From contig CAXXMH010000005.1 of NCBI GenBank assembly GCA_963664665.2, positions 62,001-126,000 on the forward strand: a stretch of DNA of 64,000 nucleotides, given 5' to 3'. This DNA is from Bin55 sp963664665. Its GTDB lineage: Bacteria; Pseudomonadota; Gammaproteobacteria; Pseudomonadales; Azotimanducaceae. Shown one piece after another: positions 24,356 through 32,585 of this stretch. Under the pieces are notes generated by a model, which did not search any database, was not told where the DNA came from, and was given only the letters and a program-made list of their open reading frames with translations. The translations under genes were made by a program, and so were the position numbers. Within the stretch, counting starts at the first letter, position 1; every line of letters starts with the position of its first letter.

Positions 24356-26314
24356 TCAGAGTTGTGTTCGATAGTCGTTTTGGATGATGGTTACGGCATC
24401 GAACGCTTCACCATTTTCTTTTGCCTCAAGTGTCTCTTCCTTCATCGCGGGATCGATCCAGAACAGCCCCCCGCTACTGAAACTACCCGCGGAGTTCGCT
24501 TGGGAGTTGAAGATGCTCCCCGTGGTCGGCGTCCCGATACTCTTCGGAACGCGAATCCACCGCCATGCCGCTTCGCGTGTATACGGAACCTGGAACGAAG
24601 GGACCATGACACCCGAGTCGTGCACGAGCCGTTCAAGCACGTGTGCCAATTTGATCCGCTCCGAGCGAATCGATGAACCTCGGTATTTCATGATCAACGC
24701 GTCCATCGCCGGGTCGCTGTACGCCGTGATGTTGTTCGTTTGGGTTTTGGTTGCGTTATCCGAATGAAAGTGCTCCCAATACCTTGGGGAAAAGCCTTGA
24801 CTGTTCCATCCACCCCATGCGATCTGGTGTTTTTTCTCCTGCTGTTTCTTGAACGCGGCGGAGGCGTCCAAAAGCTGTAATTCGAGCTCAAGTCCCGCTT
24901 TCTTCGCTTCTTCCTTCAAAATCACCAACCGATCTGTGTGATGTTGCTGACCGTAGGTCACGGTAAACGCCAGTCGTTGTCCGTCGCGGGTCAGAATGCC
25001 AGTCTCGTCGCGTTCAGAAAAACCCGCGCGCTCAAAATACTCTGCCGCTTTTTCGAGGTCAAAAGTTCGCGGCTTGATGGTTTTGTTGTCATAGTCACCA
25101 AAGCCGACCTGGAAGGTCGGTAAGCGTTCGTAATCGCCTCGCAAGATGGTGTCAATCACTCTCTTGAAGTTCAGCGCATGTGCGATGCCATACCGCACGT
25201 CTTTTTCTGCCAGCATCGGCTCGTTGGTGTTGAAAAACATGCCGATGGAAGGCTGCGGTAGCTGGTTGTACAGCCAGTATTTATGGATGTATCCGTTGTC
25301 GAACTCCTCGCCTTGCGCTTTGTCGTGCCAGAAATCCGGCAAGACGAGACCAAACGTGTCGATTTCTGCTTTTAGGAAGTGTTGATACTCGGTATTGACA
25401 TCACGAATCACCTTTACGCGAATGCGTGTCGGATTGAAGCGATAGCGGTAGAAACGAATGTCATTTGCCCACCAGTTCTCCGTACGTACTAGGTCGATGT
25501 ACTTGCCTTTGCTGACTTCGCCTACATGGTAGGGTCCCGTCGTCGGCTCCGGTTTCCAGTTGTAAACCTCGACCCATTTATTTGACATCTCGTGGAAGTG
25601 CCGCGGCTTTGGACCAAACGCATAGTTGTAATGCATTTCGTCCATCGGCTTGGCGTCTGCACCTTGTACGCCATACGTGTATTGGTCATACGCCTTGACG
25701 TCGCGAATACGGTCCGTGTAGTAGTTGTTGTACCAAGGCGCTACGATTTGCTCGCTGCGCATGAACTGCACCGCGAACACGAAATCGTCAGACGTAACCG
25801 GTTCGCCGTCAGACCATCTAGCGTTTGGATTGATCCGATAGTAGATCGATCGGCCGTCGTCGCCGAAAGCCCAATGCGTGGCCAGCGCTGGTATCGCTCG
25901 TCGCGTGGAGGGATGAAACGACACTGGACCGAATGAGTTGTAGCGTAGGTATCCAGCGAAAAAACCGTTTGAATCAGGGCCGACCAACCGCAACGTTAAG
26001 GGGAATGTCGTAATCGTCGTGCGGAAAGTCCCACCTCGAATCGCGTCAGGCGACGCGAACTCCGGGTCCGAGTCGTTCGTGAGCCACTCTAGGTCACCCG
26101 GTAGTTCAGCGGGTAGCCCGTCGCCTTCAGCGACGGCAATTGGTGGTAACTCCACGATTTCGATCGCTTCCTCGGCTTCCGAGGATTCGTCGTCACTTGC
26201 AGTGACCACGTCGTCGACTTCGCCGCAGCCAACCATGAACAGTACGGTTACAAGCATCGTGATTGCGGTGATTCGACTCGCAACACGCAACCAAGTGTGT
26301 TCAAAGAGTTTCAT
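24356..26314 (-). CDS. Extracellular solute-binding lipoprotein (YejA-like)
   Basis: A 652-aa family 5 substrate-binding protein. The start at 26314 (MKLFEHTW) has a GAAGGA Shine-Dalgarno and gives a lipoprotein signal ending FMVGC. The SBP_bac_5 fold is evident: YRINPNARWSDGEPVTSDDFVFA, then TGPYHVGEV, and KDVRYGIAHALNFKRVID. The ELEWLTNDSDPEFASPDA lead and the WYNNYYTDRI segment fit the YejA/microcin-C-type binding proteins. A negatively charged tether (DDESSEAEEAIE) follows the lipid cysteine. It delivers peptides to the YejB/E permeases. Confidence 0.9.
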   Translation of the reverse strand: MKLFEHTWLRVASRITAITMLVTVLFMVGCGEVDDVVTASDDESSEAEEAIEIVELPPIAVAEGDGLPAELPGDLEWLTNDSDPEFASPDAIRGGTFRTTITTFPLTLRLVGPDSNGFFAGYLRYNSFGPVSFHPSTRRAIPALATHWAFGDDGRSIYYRINPNARWSDGEPVTSDDFVFAVQFMRSEQIVAPWYNNYYTDRIRDVKAYDQYTYGVQGADAKPMDEMHYNYAFGPKPRHFHEMSNKWVEVYNWKPEPTTGPYHVGEVSKGKYIDLVRTENWWANDIRFYRYRFNPTRIRVKVIRDVNTEYQHFLKAEIDTFGLVLPDFWHDKAQGEEFDNGYIHKYWLYNQLPQPSIGMFFNTNEPMLAEKDVRYGIAHALNFKRVIDTILRGDYERLPTFQVGFGDYDNKTIKPRTFDLEKAAEYFERAGFSERDETGILTRDGQRLAFTVTYGQQHHTDRLVILKEEAKKAGLELELQLLDASAAFKKQQEKKHQIAWGGWNSQGFSPRYWEHFHSDNATKTQTNNITAYSDPAMDALIMKYRGSSIRSERIKLAHVLERLVHDSGVMVPSFQVPYTREAAWRWIRVPKSIGTPTTGSIFNSQANSAGSFSSGGLFWIDPAMKEETLEAKENGEAFDAVTIIQNDYRTQL

Positions 26315-26337
26315 GGATTGTCCTTCACGGTTGATGG

Positions 26338-27390
26338 TCATTCGTAGTAGGTGAATTGTTTAGGATCAAAAGCTTCGCGAATCGCTTCGCCCACATAGGT
26401 GACCATAAGCAGCACGACGACCATAGCCGCGACTACTGAAGTGACGATCCATGGAGCCTGAAGCTGATTAGTACCTTGCGAGAGCAACTCGCCCCAACTC
26501 GGCGTCGGCGGCGGCAGTCCAAATCCTAGGTAGTCAAGTGCGGTAAGAAAGGTAATGCCACTCGCGATGGAAAATGGAATGAACGTCACGATCACTGCAA
26601 TAGTGTTCGGCAAGATGTGCGATCCCACGATGCGTATGTTGCCAGCGCCTAGCGCTCGCGCCGCACTTACATACTCGCGTCCCTTCTCTTTATAGGTTGA
26701 CGTACGCATGTTCCACGTGAGTTGGGTCCAGCCAAGCAGCGCCAACACCACCACGAGGGTAAAGAAGGTTGGCACGACGACGCTCGCCACGATCATGATC
26801 ACGTACAGAAAGGGAATGTTGCTCCAGATTTCGATGACGCGCTGAAACAACAAATCAAACGCACCGCCGAAATAGCCCATCGCACATCCAATGATGATGC
26901 CAGCGACGTAATTGAAAACCAGCAACAGCGTTGAAAACGCAATCGCGATTCGAAAGCCATATACCAATCGAGCAAGGATGTCACGTCCGGTTGAATCGGT
27001 ACCAAGGTAATGTTCATCAGCAAGCGAAGGCGCGTTCGGTGGGTAGTTGCCGACCCTTAGGTCATTCTCGAACGCGTTGTAAGGAACCGGTGGCATGAGC
27101 ACCCAATTTCCCTGGTCTTCGGTCTCGAACTTTTTGCGCAGTTCGCGGTAGTTCGTCTCGTACGCGTAATCCAACCCAAATGTCGTGCCAGGATTTTGAG
27201 CGCCGTACGTTGGAAAGTACCACTCGCCTTCATACGAGACCATGAGAGCACGACTATTCACGAGCAGCTCTGCGACGAGACAGAGAATTACGAGTATTCC
27301 AAGCAGAACTGCGGACCAGTACCCTCGTTTGATCGATCGAAAGCGTTTGAGCTGTTTGACCGTTTGGGGATTGAGGTTCAACACGCTCAC
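26338..27390 (-). CDS. Peptide ABC permease, YejE-like
   Basis: A 350-aa inner-membrane permease. The N-terminal helix (about residues 22-42) is followed by a periplasmic stretch with YEGEWYFPTYGAQNPGTTF, diagnostic of YejE. The lipid-facing core has the EAA loop (EYVSAARALGAGNIRIVGSHILPN). It overlaps the YejB-like stop by four bases and lies just before the binding-protein gene. A second transporter subunit with about six helices is typical. Confidence 0.9.
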   Translation of the reverse strand: MSVLNLNPQTVKQLKRFRSIKRGYWSAVLLGILVILCLVAELLVNSRALMVSYEGEWYFPTYGAQNPGTTFGLDYAYETNYRELRKKFETEDQGNWVLMPPVPYNAFENDLRVGNYPPNAPSLADEHYLGTDSTGRDILARLVYGFRIAIAFSTLLLVFNYVAGIIIGCAMGYFGGAFDLLFQRVIEIWSNIPFLYVIMIVASVVVPTFFTLVVVLALLGWTQLTWNMRTSTYKEKGREYVSAARALGAGNIRIVGSHILPNTIAVIVTFIPFSIASGITFLTALDYLGFGLPPPTPSWGELLSQGTNQLQAPWIVTSVVAAMVVVLLMVTYVGEAIREAFDPKQFTYYE

Positions 27391-28436
27391 TGGTTTGAAC
27401 CTCCGCTACCGAACTTCACCCGCGGGTCTACGATAGCGACGCAGATGTCCGAAAGGATGTTTCCAATGAGAAACAAGAGCGACGAAATCACCAATATGCC
27501 CATAACCACTGGGTAGTCACGTTCAACCAGTGATTCGAAACCCAGTAATCCGAATCCGTCGATGTTGAAGATCTTCTCGATCAGAAACGAACCTGTAATC
27601 ACTAGCGTGATCGTATTACCGAACGACGTCGCGAGTGGAATCAAACTATTGCGGCAAGCGTGCGCGAATACAGCTCGACGAAACGCCATACCTTTCGCAA
27701 TGGCGGTCCGTACGTAATCCGCCGCCAAGTTATCCATCAGCGAGTTCTTCATGAGCATCGTCGTTACCGCAAAACTCCCCATCAAATAGGCGGTTAACGG
27801 CAATGCGGCATGGTCAAGAATGTCGAGTGCCTTACCGAAAGTCGACAAATCGTCAAAGTCGTCGCTCACAAATCCCGAAAGCGGGAACCACTCAAGATTC
27901 GCAGCAAAGAAAGTTAGGCACGCAATACCAACGACATAGCTAGGGATGGCGTATCCGAAGAACACCAACGCCGAACTCACGTTATCGAAGACGGTCTTGT
28001 GCTTGATCGCCTTCACAATGCCAAGCGGTATACACACGCCATAGGTCAGAATCAGCGTCGCCACGCCATAAAAAATGGAGATTGGTAGTCGCGACTTGAT
28101 GGTATCCCAAACGGGTTCGGTATATCGCGTTGAGGTTCCCAGGTCTAGGGTGAATACCTTGCCCAACCAATCGAAGTAACTGAGAACGACTGGTTTGTCG
28201 AAGCCGTAGTAGCGTTTCAACTGCTCGATCTGTTCGTCAGACAGAACACTCCCGCCTCGACCATCCATGCTGCTTGAGACGGCCGCCGTACCTTCAGCGC
28301 CGGCGAGCGCCGCTTCATTCAGCATCCTCTCGATCGGACCACCTGGCACCAAACGAGTGAGTGTGAAGACAAGAATCGTGACCCCGATGAAAGTCGGTAA
28401 GATCAATAAAAATCGTCTGACGAAATAGCTGGTCAC
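27387..28436 (-). CDS. Peptide ABC permease, YejB-like
   Basis: A 349-aa permease. The GTG at 28436 starts TSYFVRRFLLILPTFIGVTILVF, the expected YejB N-terminus; a further upstream frame to 28574 has no permease features. The EAA-type loop is ADYVRTAIAKGMAFRRAVFAHACRN. The insertion with LNEAALAGAEG and a 'EQIEQLKRYYGFDKPVVLSY' segment is typical of YejB. It is the first gene of the importer operon, followed by YejE, YejA, OppD and OppF homologues. Confidence 0.9.
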   Translation of the reverse strand: MTSYFVRRFLLILPTFIGVTILVFTLTRLVPGGPIERMLNEAALAGAEGTAAVSSSMDGRGGSVLSDEQIEQLKRYYGFDKPVVLSYFDWLGKVFTLDLGTSTRYTEPVWDTIKSRLPISIFYGVATLILTYGVCIPLGIVKAIKHKTVFDNVSSALVFFGYAIPSYVVGIACLTFFAANLEWFPLSGFVSDDFDDLSTFGKALDILDHAALPLTAYLMGSFAVTTMLMKNSLMDNLAADYVRTAIAKGMAFRRAVFAHACRNSLIPLATSFGNTITLVITGSFLIEKIFNIDGFGLLGFESLVERDYPVVMGILVISSLLFLIGNILSDICVAIVDPRVKFGSGGSNQ

Positions 28437-29115
28437 AGCATTACCAACGTGACGCGCTCCATGGACTCGAACTGCGGTCGCAGCCGTTAAGGAATGGTAA
28501 TCGCCGTAGCAACTCAAAACCATGAAGCGAAGCGATTTGTAATGAGATGAACGGACTCGACGCTTTGTAGACACGTAATGGACGTGTGATGTTCAATCGT
28601 GTTTGATCGGCTTAGGAATCGCGCCATCACATTGAAGCATGGACCAGCAACACTTGATCGTAGATCGAGCGTTGTCGGATTGAACGTACCCGCATTCCGT
28701 TTACGCACGCTATCAGCAAACTGACGGCGCATTAAGACGTGTCGCATTCCAGCAACTGGCTAGTGACATTTGGCAAGTTGGTTTCGGTCTAGTAATCCAA
28801 GCGCAGGCAGCAAGCGCCGATGCGGGAGAAGTAGATCGAAAACTTACCTAAACGAGTTGCAGGATACGAGTGCAGTCACGATACTGACTGGGTGACGTGC
28901 GATGAAACCAATTTGGTAAGGCCTCGAACTGTCCAGTCGGAACTCTAAATTCAAAGATATAGAAATACCGCAACTAACAGCGACGCCGGGGATGGGGTAG
29001 AAAGTTTGTCAACGCTCGTCACGACGACTCAAGTACCACATCGCGATTTGTCTGATTTGGTGCTCTTAGGAAACTACGCAGGCTCAGTTTCTGTGCAGAA
29101 CGCTATACTGCCAAC
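28437..29115. other. Intergenic region upstream of the peptide importer
   Basis: This 679-base divergent gap should hold the promoter of the importer operon (minus) and that of the nucleotidyltransferase gene (plus). I see no gene, repeat or clear hairpin in it. Confidence 0.45.
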
Positions 29116-29580
29116 GTGACTTTTGTCGAGAAAATCTGCAAAGCGTTGGACGAAGCTGGGGTTCGATTCGCGCTTGTAGGAGGCTATGCGGTGGCTTTGC
29201 ATGGCGCGCCACGCGGTACCATCGACGTCGACTTCGCACTAAGATGGACGCTCGAAGACCTAGTCAACGCTGAGGCGGTTCTCAAGGACATCGGTCTGAA
29301 TTCTGCATTGCGTATTACGGCTCGTGATGTGTTCGAATACCGCGACGACTACATACAAAACCGCGACTTGGTAGCATGGAATTTTCACAACCCTAACGAC
29401 CCGCTAGAGCAAGTGGATATAGTCATTAATTACGATCTGGAAGGTAAATCGATAAGTACTGTAGAGACGCCACAGACCACAATCCCTGTGCTCTCTGTCG
29501 AGGACTTGATTGAAATGAAGAACCTCAGTGGCCGAGAGCAAGATGTCGCAGACGTCGCAGCGCTCAATAAACTTCGATGA
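29116..29580 (+). CDS. Nucleotidyltransferase (MNT/AbiEii-like)
   Basis: A 154-aa nucleotidyltransferase-fold protein. The G-G motif is VGGYAVALHGAPR and the catalytic pair is D-V-D in GTIDVDFAL (about residues 40-46). The C-terminus (IPVLSVEDLIEMKNLSGREQDVADV) is typical of proteins grouped with DUF6036 and AbiEii-like enzymes. The start is GTG at 29116. It overlaps the next small gene by four bases (ATGA), the compact layout of a toxin-antitoxin or regulatory pair. Substrate unknown. Confidence 0.75.
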   Translation: MTFVEKICKALDEAGVRFALVGGYAVALHGAPRGTIDVDFALRWTLEDLVNAEAVLKDIGLNSALRITARDVFEYRDDYIQNRDLVAWNFHNPNDPLEQVDIVINYDLEGKSISTVETPQTTIPVLSVEDLIEMKNLSGREQDVADVAALNKLR

Positions 29581-29822
29581 GTCGAAACAAATCCCCGACT
29601 GTGGTCCAATACTTTTCAGACGAGTATCTCGAACGATGCCGCGGACTGTCGCCGCAGGACATTTTGCGGTTCCTTGAAGAATACCGAAGACTGTTTGGCG
29701 CAGCGTCCAGTACGGTCGAATCGCACTCGGAAACAGTTTCCGATGAGCATCTTGATCGCGATCTAGAGCAAAATCCTGCCGACAGTGAACAACCTATACC
29801 TAATCGCGACTTCCGTTCGTAG
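29577..29822 (+). CDS. Small partner of the nucleotidyltransferase
   Basis: An 81-aa acidic protein. Residues 8-40 (TVVQYFSDEYLERCRGLSPQDILRFLEEYRRLF) form a helical motif that I recall next to genes like the preceding one; the rest is a low-complexity acidic tail. The four-base overlap with the nucleotidyltransferase indicates coupled translation. It may be the antitoxin or adaptor of the pair (inference). Confidence 0.65.
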   Translation: MSRNKSPTVVQYFSDEYLERCRGLSPQDILRFLEEYRRLFGAASSTVESHSETVSDEHLDRDLEQNPADSEQPIPNRDFRS

Positions 29823-29979
29823 GAACAGTCCGATCAATGTTCATCGGGGGAGGGACAAACTGGGGGCTAAGCCAGGGTGTTTCAGCCGAATGTCCGGAGT
29901 TTTCTGTATTGATCAACGGTGAATAGCAGCAAATCGAACCATCGATCCGGCCTCATTACTTTTGGGTCAAATCATGTGC

Positions 29980-30663
29980 CTATGGTTTATCCAGCCGCTT
30001 CGCGAAGTCGATCTGGCGCTGTTTCAGGAATTGACGAACTTCAGTTTCTTTGCCCGTATCGTAGAAGCTCAGCATGTGCTGGTCATATTCCAGTTTATCT
30101 TTCGCTGGAATCGTCACGATGTGCTGTGCATTTGATAGCAGGACTCCGTTCATCAAGAACTGTCCTATCCGTTTGTTACAGTCGAAGAAAAACTGGTTTC
30201 GTGCGCAACCGAGGAACATGCCGATCGCGCGATCGATACGGTCGTCAACCGCGTCAGCGTTTAGGATTAACGCATCGTATCGCTTGTCGAGTTCCGTCGG
30301 ATCAGGGGGCGAGTAGTCCGTTCCGGAAATTCGAACTGAACGAGATCGAAACACACCCCATTCGAGAGCCTCACGCTCGCCAACCACCGCATGGAGGCGT
30401 AGAGCCGTGTCTTTTGATAGATCAAATGACTCGCTTTCTACTAGTCGAATCAACTCGTCCCATGCGCGTCTTAATCGCAGGATCTGCATTTCATCGGAAA
30501 GTCTGTGACCGCCTACAGTCACTCCGTCGAGTAGTGTTTTAACCTCCACGAAGGTGAAGGGGTTCCCCTCATGACTTGCCATGTTGAAAACCGCTTCATC
30601 GACGAGTTTTCGCGCCGAAAATACCGCAAATTCCATGTCCGTATAGCCTTCGTTCACCGTCAC
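29980..30663 (-). CDS. Fic-domain protein lacking the catalytic histidine
   Basis: A 227-aa Fic-like protein. The N-terminal helix bears an S-H-E-G-N inhibitory-type motif (S30, E32, G33, N34) followed by PFTFVEVKTLLDGVTVGGHRL. The Fic active-site loop (about residues 155-166) reads NQFFFDCNKRIG. The canonical HPFxxGNGR/NKR histidine is absent: the equivalent position is Asn or Gln, while F, D, N, K and R remain. Fic enzymes normally AMPylate targets; this one is probably inactive or has another activity. It stands alone between the nucleotidyltransferase pair and the repeat region. Confidence 0.8.
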   Translation of the reverse strand: MTVNEGYTDMEFAVFSARKLVDEAVFNMASHEGNPFTFVEVKTLLDGVTVGGHRLSDEMQILRLRRAWDELIRLVESESFDLSKDTALRLHAVVGEREALEWGVFRSRSVRISGTDYSPPDPTELDKRYDALILNADAVDDRIDRAIGMFLGCARNQFFFDCNKRIGQFLMNGVLLSNAQHIVTIPAKDKLEYDQHMLSFYDTGKETEVRQFLKQRQIDFAKRLDKP

Positions 30664-31305
30664 TTACAACCTCAATCAAGCAAAGTAAACTCGAACACAA
30701 TTCGATTTTCACAGTCGAGCGCTTTCACCGATGCCTTGACCTGCGATGTACATGCATTCCTTGAGACCAGTTCGATCGCGCTAATACTGCTCAGGCTTTG
30801 GCATATGCGGATATCGCTTTTCCAAACTTAGTACCAGAATTCGGATGGATAAGCCAGGTATTCACGAATTCTATGTCCCTCAAGCACAGGGCGCATAACC
30901 AATTTCTCGACTGTGCGCGTAGCAAAATCGAAGTGATACGACTACTCGCACACACTCAGTATGCTCCGCTTCCGCAGAACGTCGTATAACGTCAGGATGA
31001 CGTCTCTCCTTAGAGAAATGCTGACGAGCAACCCCCAAGGGTAACGAACAAACTAACCTTTATTTACTTTACAGGCACATACCTTCCACTCGGATATCCA
31101 TCAGATAAGCGCATATCGAATGGGCTCAATCATTAGCGTTTGTGCCTATTTGTTTCGCGTATTGCTATGTAGTCAATGTGAGAACACAACTAATCAGTTG
31201 AAAGAACCAAGCTTCGTATTGCAACGACATTGAGTATTCGACGAGCATGTAGAAAGGTGCGCCCGAATCCGAAGATTCGAGCGCGAGCGAAGAAACAAGC
31301 TCGCT
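30664..31305. other. Intergenic region holding a decayed leader copy
   Basis: This non-coding stretch contains the decayed 183-base copy of the ICE leader (30863-31045). The rest, including 31046-31305, shows no gene or repeat that I can support. Confidence 0.5.
30863..31045 (-). repeat. Leader repeat, copy B (decayed)
   Basis: This segment is strongly similar, with no indels through its central part, to 31756-31937. Reading on the minus strand it keeps the AAGGAGAG Shine-Dalgarno and the LTLYDV reading frame. However, the start ATG has become ATC, codon 19 is TAG, and the upstream GC-rich hairpin has lost its 5' half. The Shine-Dalgarno hairpin has two mismatches. It therefore looks like a dead duplicate of copy A, 893 bases away. 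Confidence 0.85.
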
Positions 31306-31731
31306 TTAGCCAACCATTGGCTTTACCACGTATTCATACACTGCGATACCGATGCCTATCAGTGCCGCACCAAACGTCGCCGTAATTACGGCGATCTCGT
31401 ACTTGCGTGAGCCCAGTCTATCGTGAATCGCCTCCAGTTTTGAGTTTACTCCTTTAAACTTCGAGTTTACTCCCTCAAATTTCGAGTCAATTCCCTCAAA
31501 TTTCGAGTCAATTCCCTCAAATTTCGAGTCAATTCCCTCAAACCGAGCATCGATTCTGTCAAACCGAGCATCGATTCTGTCAAAACGAACAAGTATCGGT
31601 GCAATAACACCTTCGAGTCGATCCTCAACGGTCTCATCAATCGCTATCGCCAATACTACAGCCTGTTTGTTCCCAAATCCGTTCCCTTCAAACTCAGCGA
31701 AACGGTCCGTCGCACCTCTAACAGTGGTCAT
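31306..31731 (-). CDS. Membrane-anchored heptad-repeat coiled-coil protein
   Basis: A 141-aa protein starting at the ATG at 31731, which has a GAGG Shine-Dalgarno in the leader. Residues 50-98 are seven tandem heptads: two FDRIDAR, three FEGIDSK, then FEGVNSK and FKGVNSK. The DNA repeats every 21 bases. A coiled coil is followed by a transmembrane helix (YEIAVITATFGAALIGIGIAVYEYVV, about 111-136). This layout resembles CCDC90/DUF1640-type proteins. The repeat number may vary between strains by slippage. Function unknown; it is the last ICE gene on the minus strand here. Confidence 0.72.
   Translation of the reverse strand: MTTVRGATDRFAEFEGNGFGNKQAVVLAIAIDETVEDRLEGVIAPILVRFDRIDARFDRIDARFEGIDSKFEGIDSKFEGIDSKFEGVNSKFKGVNSKLEAIHDRLGSRKYEIAVITATFGAALIGIGIAVYEYVVKPMVG
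31438..31584 (-). repeat. Seven tandem 21-base repeats inside the coding sequence
   Basis: On the plus strand the unit is near AATTCCCTCAAATTTCGAGTC, and the three central units are the most alike. They encode the heptads described for the gene at 31306-31731. The in-frame 21-base period preserves the coiled coil whatever the copy number. Confidence 0.85.
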
Positions 31732-31891
31732 GACGCACCTCGCAAGCTCGTTGCTCACGAATTCTATGTGCCAAAGGCACAGGGCGCAAAACCAATTTCT
31801 CGGCTGTGCGCGTCGCAAAATCCACGCGGTACGATCGCTCGTACACACGCAGTATGTTCCGCTTCCACGGAACGTCGTATAACGTCAACAT
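31718..31891 (-). CDS. Possible leader peptide (57 aa, LTLYDV)
   Basis: A short frame with ATG at 31891, preceded seven bases upstream by GAGGAG, encodes MLTLYDVPWKRNILRVYERS and continues with a basic tail. It overlaps the start of the heptad-repeat gene by 14 bases, so translation could couple the two. The decayed copy B keeps the same frame but has lost the start codon and gained a stop. A real small protein, a coupling leader or chance are all possible; I recognise no family. Confidence 0.4.
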   Translation of the reverse strand: MLTLYDVPWKRNILRVYERSYRVDFATRTAEKLVLRPVPLAHRIREQRACEVRHDHC

Positions 31892-31937
31892 GACGTCTCT
31901 CCTCAGAGAAATGCTGAGGAGCAACCCCCAGGGGAAA
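31756..31937 (-). repeat. Leader repeat, copy A (apparently intact)
   Basis: The 182-base intact copy of the repeat whose decayed twin is at 30863-31045. It spans the Shine-Dalgarno hairpin, the LTLYDV frame, and the sequence just upstream of the heptad-repeat gene's start. Conserved blocks include GAATTCGTGAG in the sense direction of the minus strand and an AAATTGGTT block. Confidence 0.85.
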
Positions 31938-31953
31938 CTTTCCCCAGCGGGTT
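31899..31953 (-). promoter_or_regulatory. Structured mRNA leader of the heptad-repeat gene
   Basis: On the minus strand two hairpins come in order. The first (31923-31953) has an outer AACCC/GGGTT stem and an inner GGGGAAA/TTTCCCC stem. The second (31901-31919) pairs CCTCAG with CTGAGG, and its 3' arm forms part of the GAGGAG Shine-Dalgarno. Folding of the second hairpin would hide the ribosome site. A leader with the same architecture precedes the DUF6573 gene (32477-32539). These hairpins could be members of the STAXI motif class known near ICE genes, but I cannot confirm that by eye. Confidence 0.6.
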
Positions 31954-31983
31954 GAGATCGACTAGTCAAGAGCCGATCGTTGT

Positions 31984-32013
31984 AAGAAAGGCTCCACTCA
32001 AATGAGTGGAGCC
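31984..32013 (-). terminator. Rho-independent terminator after the DUF6573 gene
   Basis: On the minus strand GGCTCCACTC is followed by a four-base loop and GAGTGGAGCC, then TTTCTT. This is a ten-base perfect stem with a short U-rich tail, 25 bases after the DUF6573 stop. It separates the DUF6573 unit from the leader of the heptad-repeat gene, so the latter probably needs its own promoter. Confidence 0.75.
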
Positions 32014-32037
32014 TATGCTTCTGCCGCGACGAAAACG

Positions 32038-32472
32038 CTAGGCGTTCCCGCTTGCAGGCGGCAATAGGATCGTCAGAACCGGTTTCCCTTCGTCACCCAA
32101 ATGCGCCACAATCTGTAGCGTCACTCGGGATGCATCCATCGATTCCCCATCTCTAGGGACTCGAGTGATCTCGAAGTTCATCCGATTTTCCTCGGGATCC
32201 GCCATGCGAATGGTGTAAGCACACACCCGCAAAATGTCGATCATCCGAATCTTTTCAGACTGGAAGACCTGCTTGGCGGAATCCTCATCACTCCATTTCA
32301 CGCACTCGTTCCAGGCGCAGCGTGTAAACGCGACGGGCCATTTGAAACCAGCGTCATGGGCAACATCAGAGACATCAAAAAGAAGTCCCGATGCAATTGC
32401 CCCGGCTCGTGAGCCGGAGTAACCGAAACCGTTCCCACCGTTGCTAGAAGCGTCGTCGAAGTGTCCCGACAT
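32038..32472 (-). CDS. DUF6573-family protein
   Basis: A 144-aa protein of the DUF6573 family: YSGSRAGAIASGLLFDVSDVAHDAGFKWPVAFTR, then WNECVKWSDEDSAKQ, and a C-terminal VTLQIVAHLGDEGKPVLTI followed by LLPP. Such proteins are carried by ICEs and plasmids and their function is unknown. The ATG is preceded by a GGAGG Shine-Dalgarno inside a hairpin. The gene follows DUF3577 with a leader of about 115 bases in between and is followed by a terminator. Confidence 0.82.
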   Translation of the reverse strand: MSGHFDDASSNGGNGFGYSGSRAGAIASGLLFDVSDVAHDAGFKWPVAFTRCAWNECVKWSDEDSAKQVFQSEKIRMIDILRVCAYTIRMADPEENRMNFEITRVPRDGESMDASRVTLQIVAHLGDEGKPVLTILLPPASGNA

Positions 32473-32476
32473 AGCT

Positions 32477-32539
32477 CCCTCCAGATGGAAGTGAAGCCAG
32501 GAAGGGACTCCCTGTGGGAAGCGATCCTTCCCAGCAGGG
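32477..32539 (-). promoter_or_regulatory. Structured mRNA leader of the DUF6573 gene
   Basis: On the minus strand the GC-rich hairpin (32510-32539) has an outer CCCTG/CAGGG stem and an inner TGGGAAG/CTTCCCA stem with a five-base loop. The second hairpin (32477-32491) pairs CTTCC with GGAGG around ATCT, masking the Shine-Dalgarno just upstream of the ATG. The pairing pattern (an outer short stem, an inner stem, then a hairpin over the ribosome site) equals that before the heptad-repeat gene although the sequences differ. Confidence 0.6.
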
Positions 32540-32585
32540 GTAGTAAAAGTTCTGAAACTACAAGTGCAAATGCACAGGTTCAGAG

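Noticed and set aside
31438..31584. Regular 21-base repeats as a possible CRISPR array
   Set aside because: Repeats are contiguous without spacers and in frame with a coiled-coil protein.
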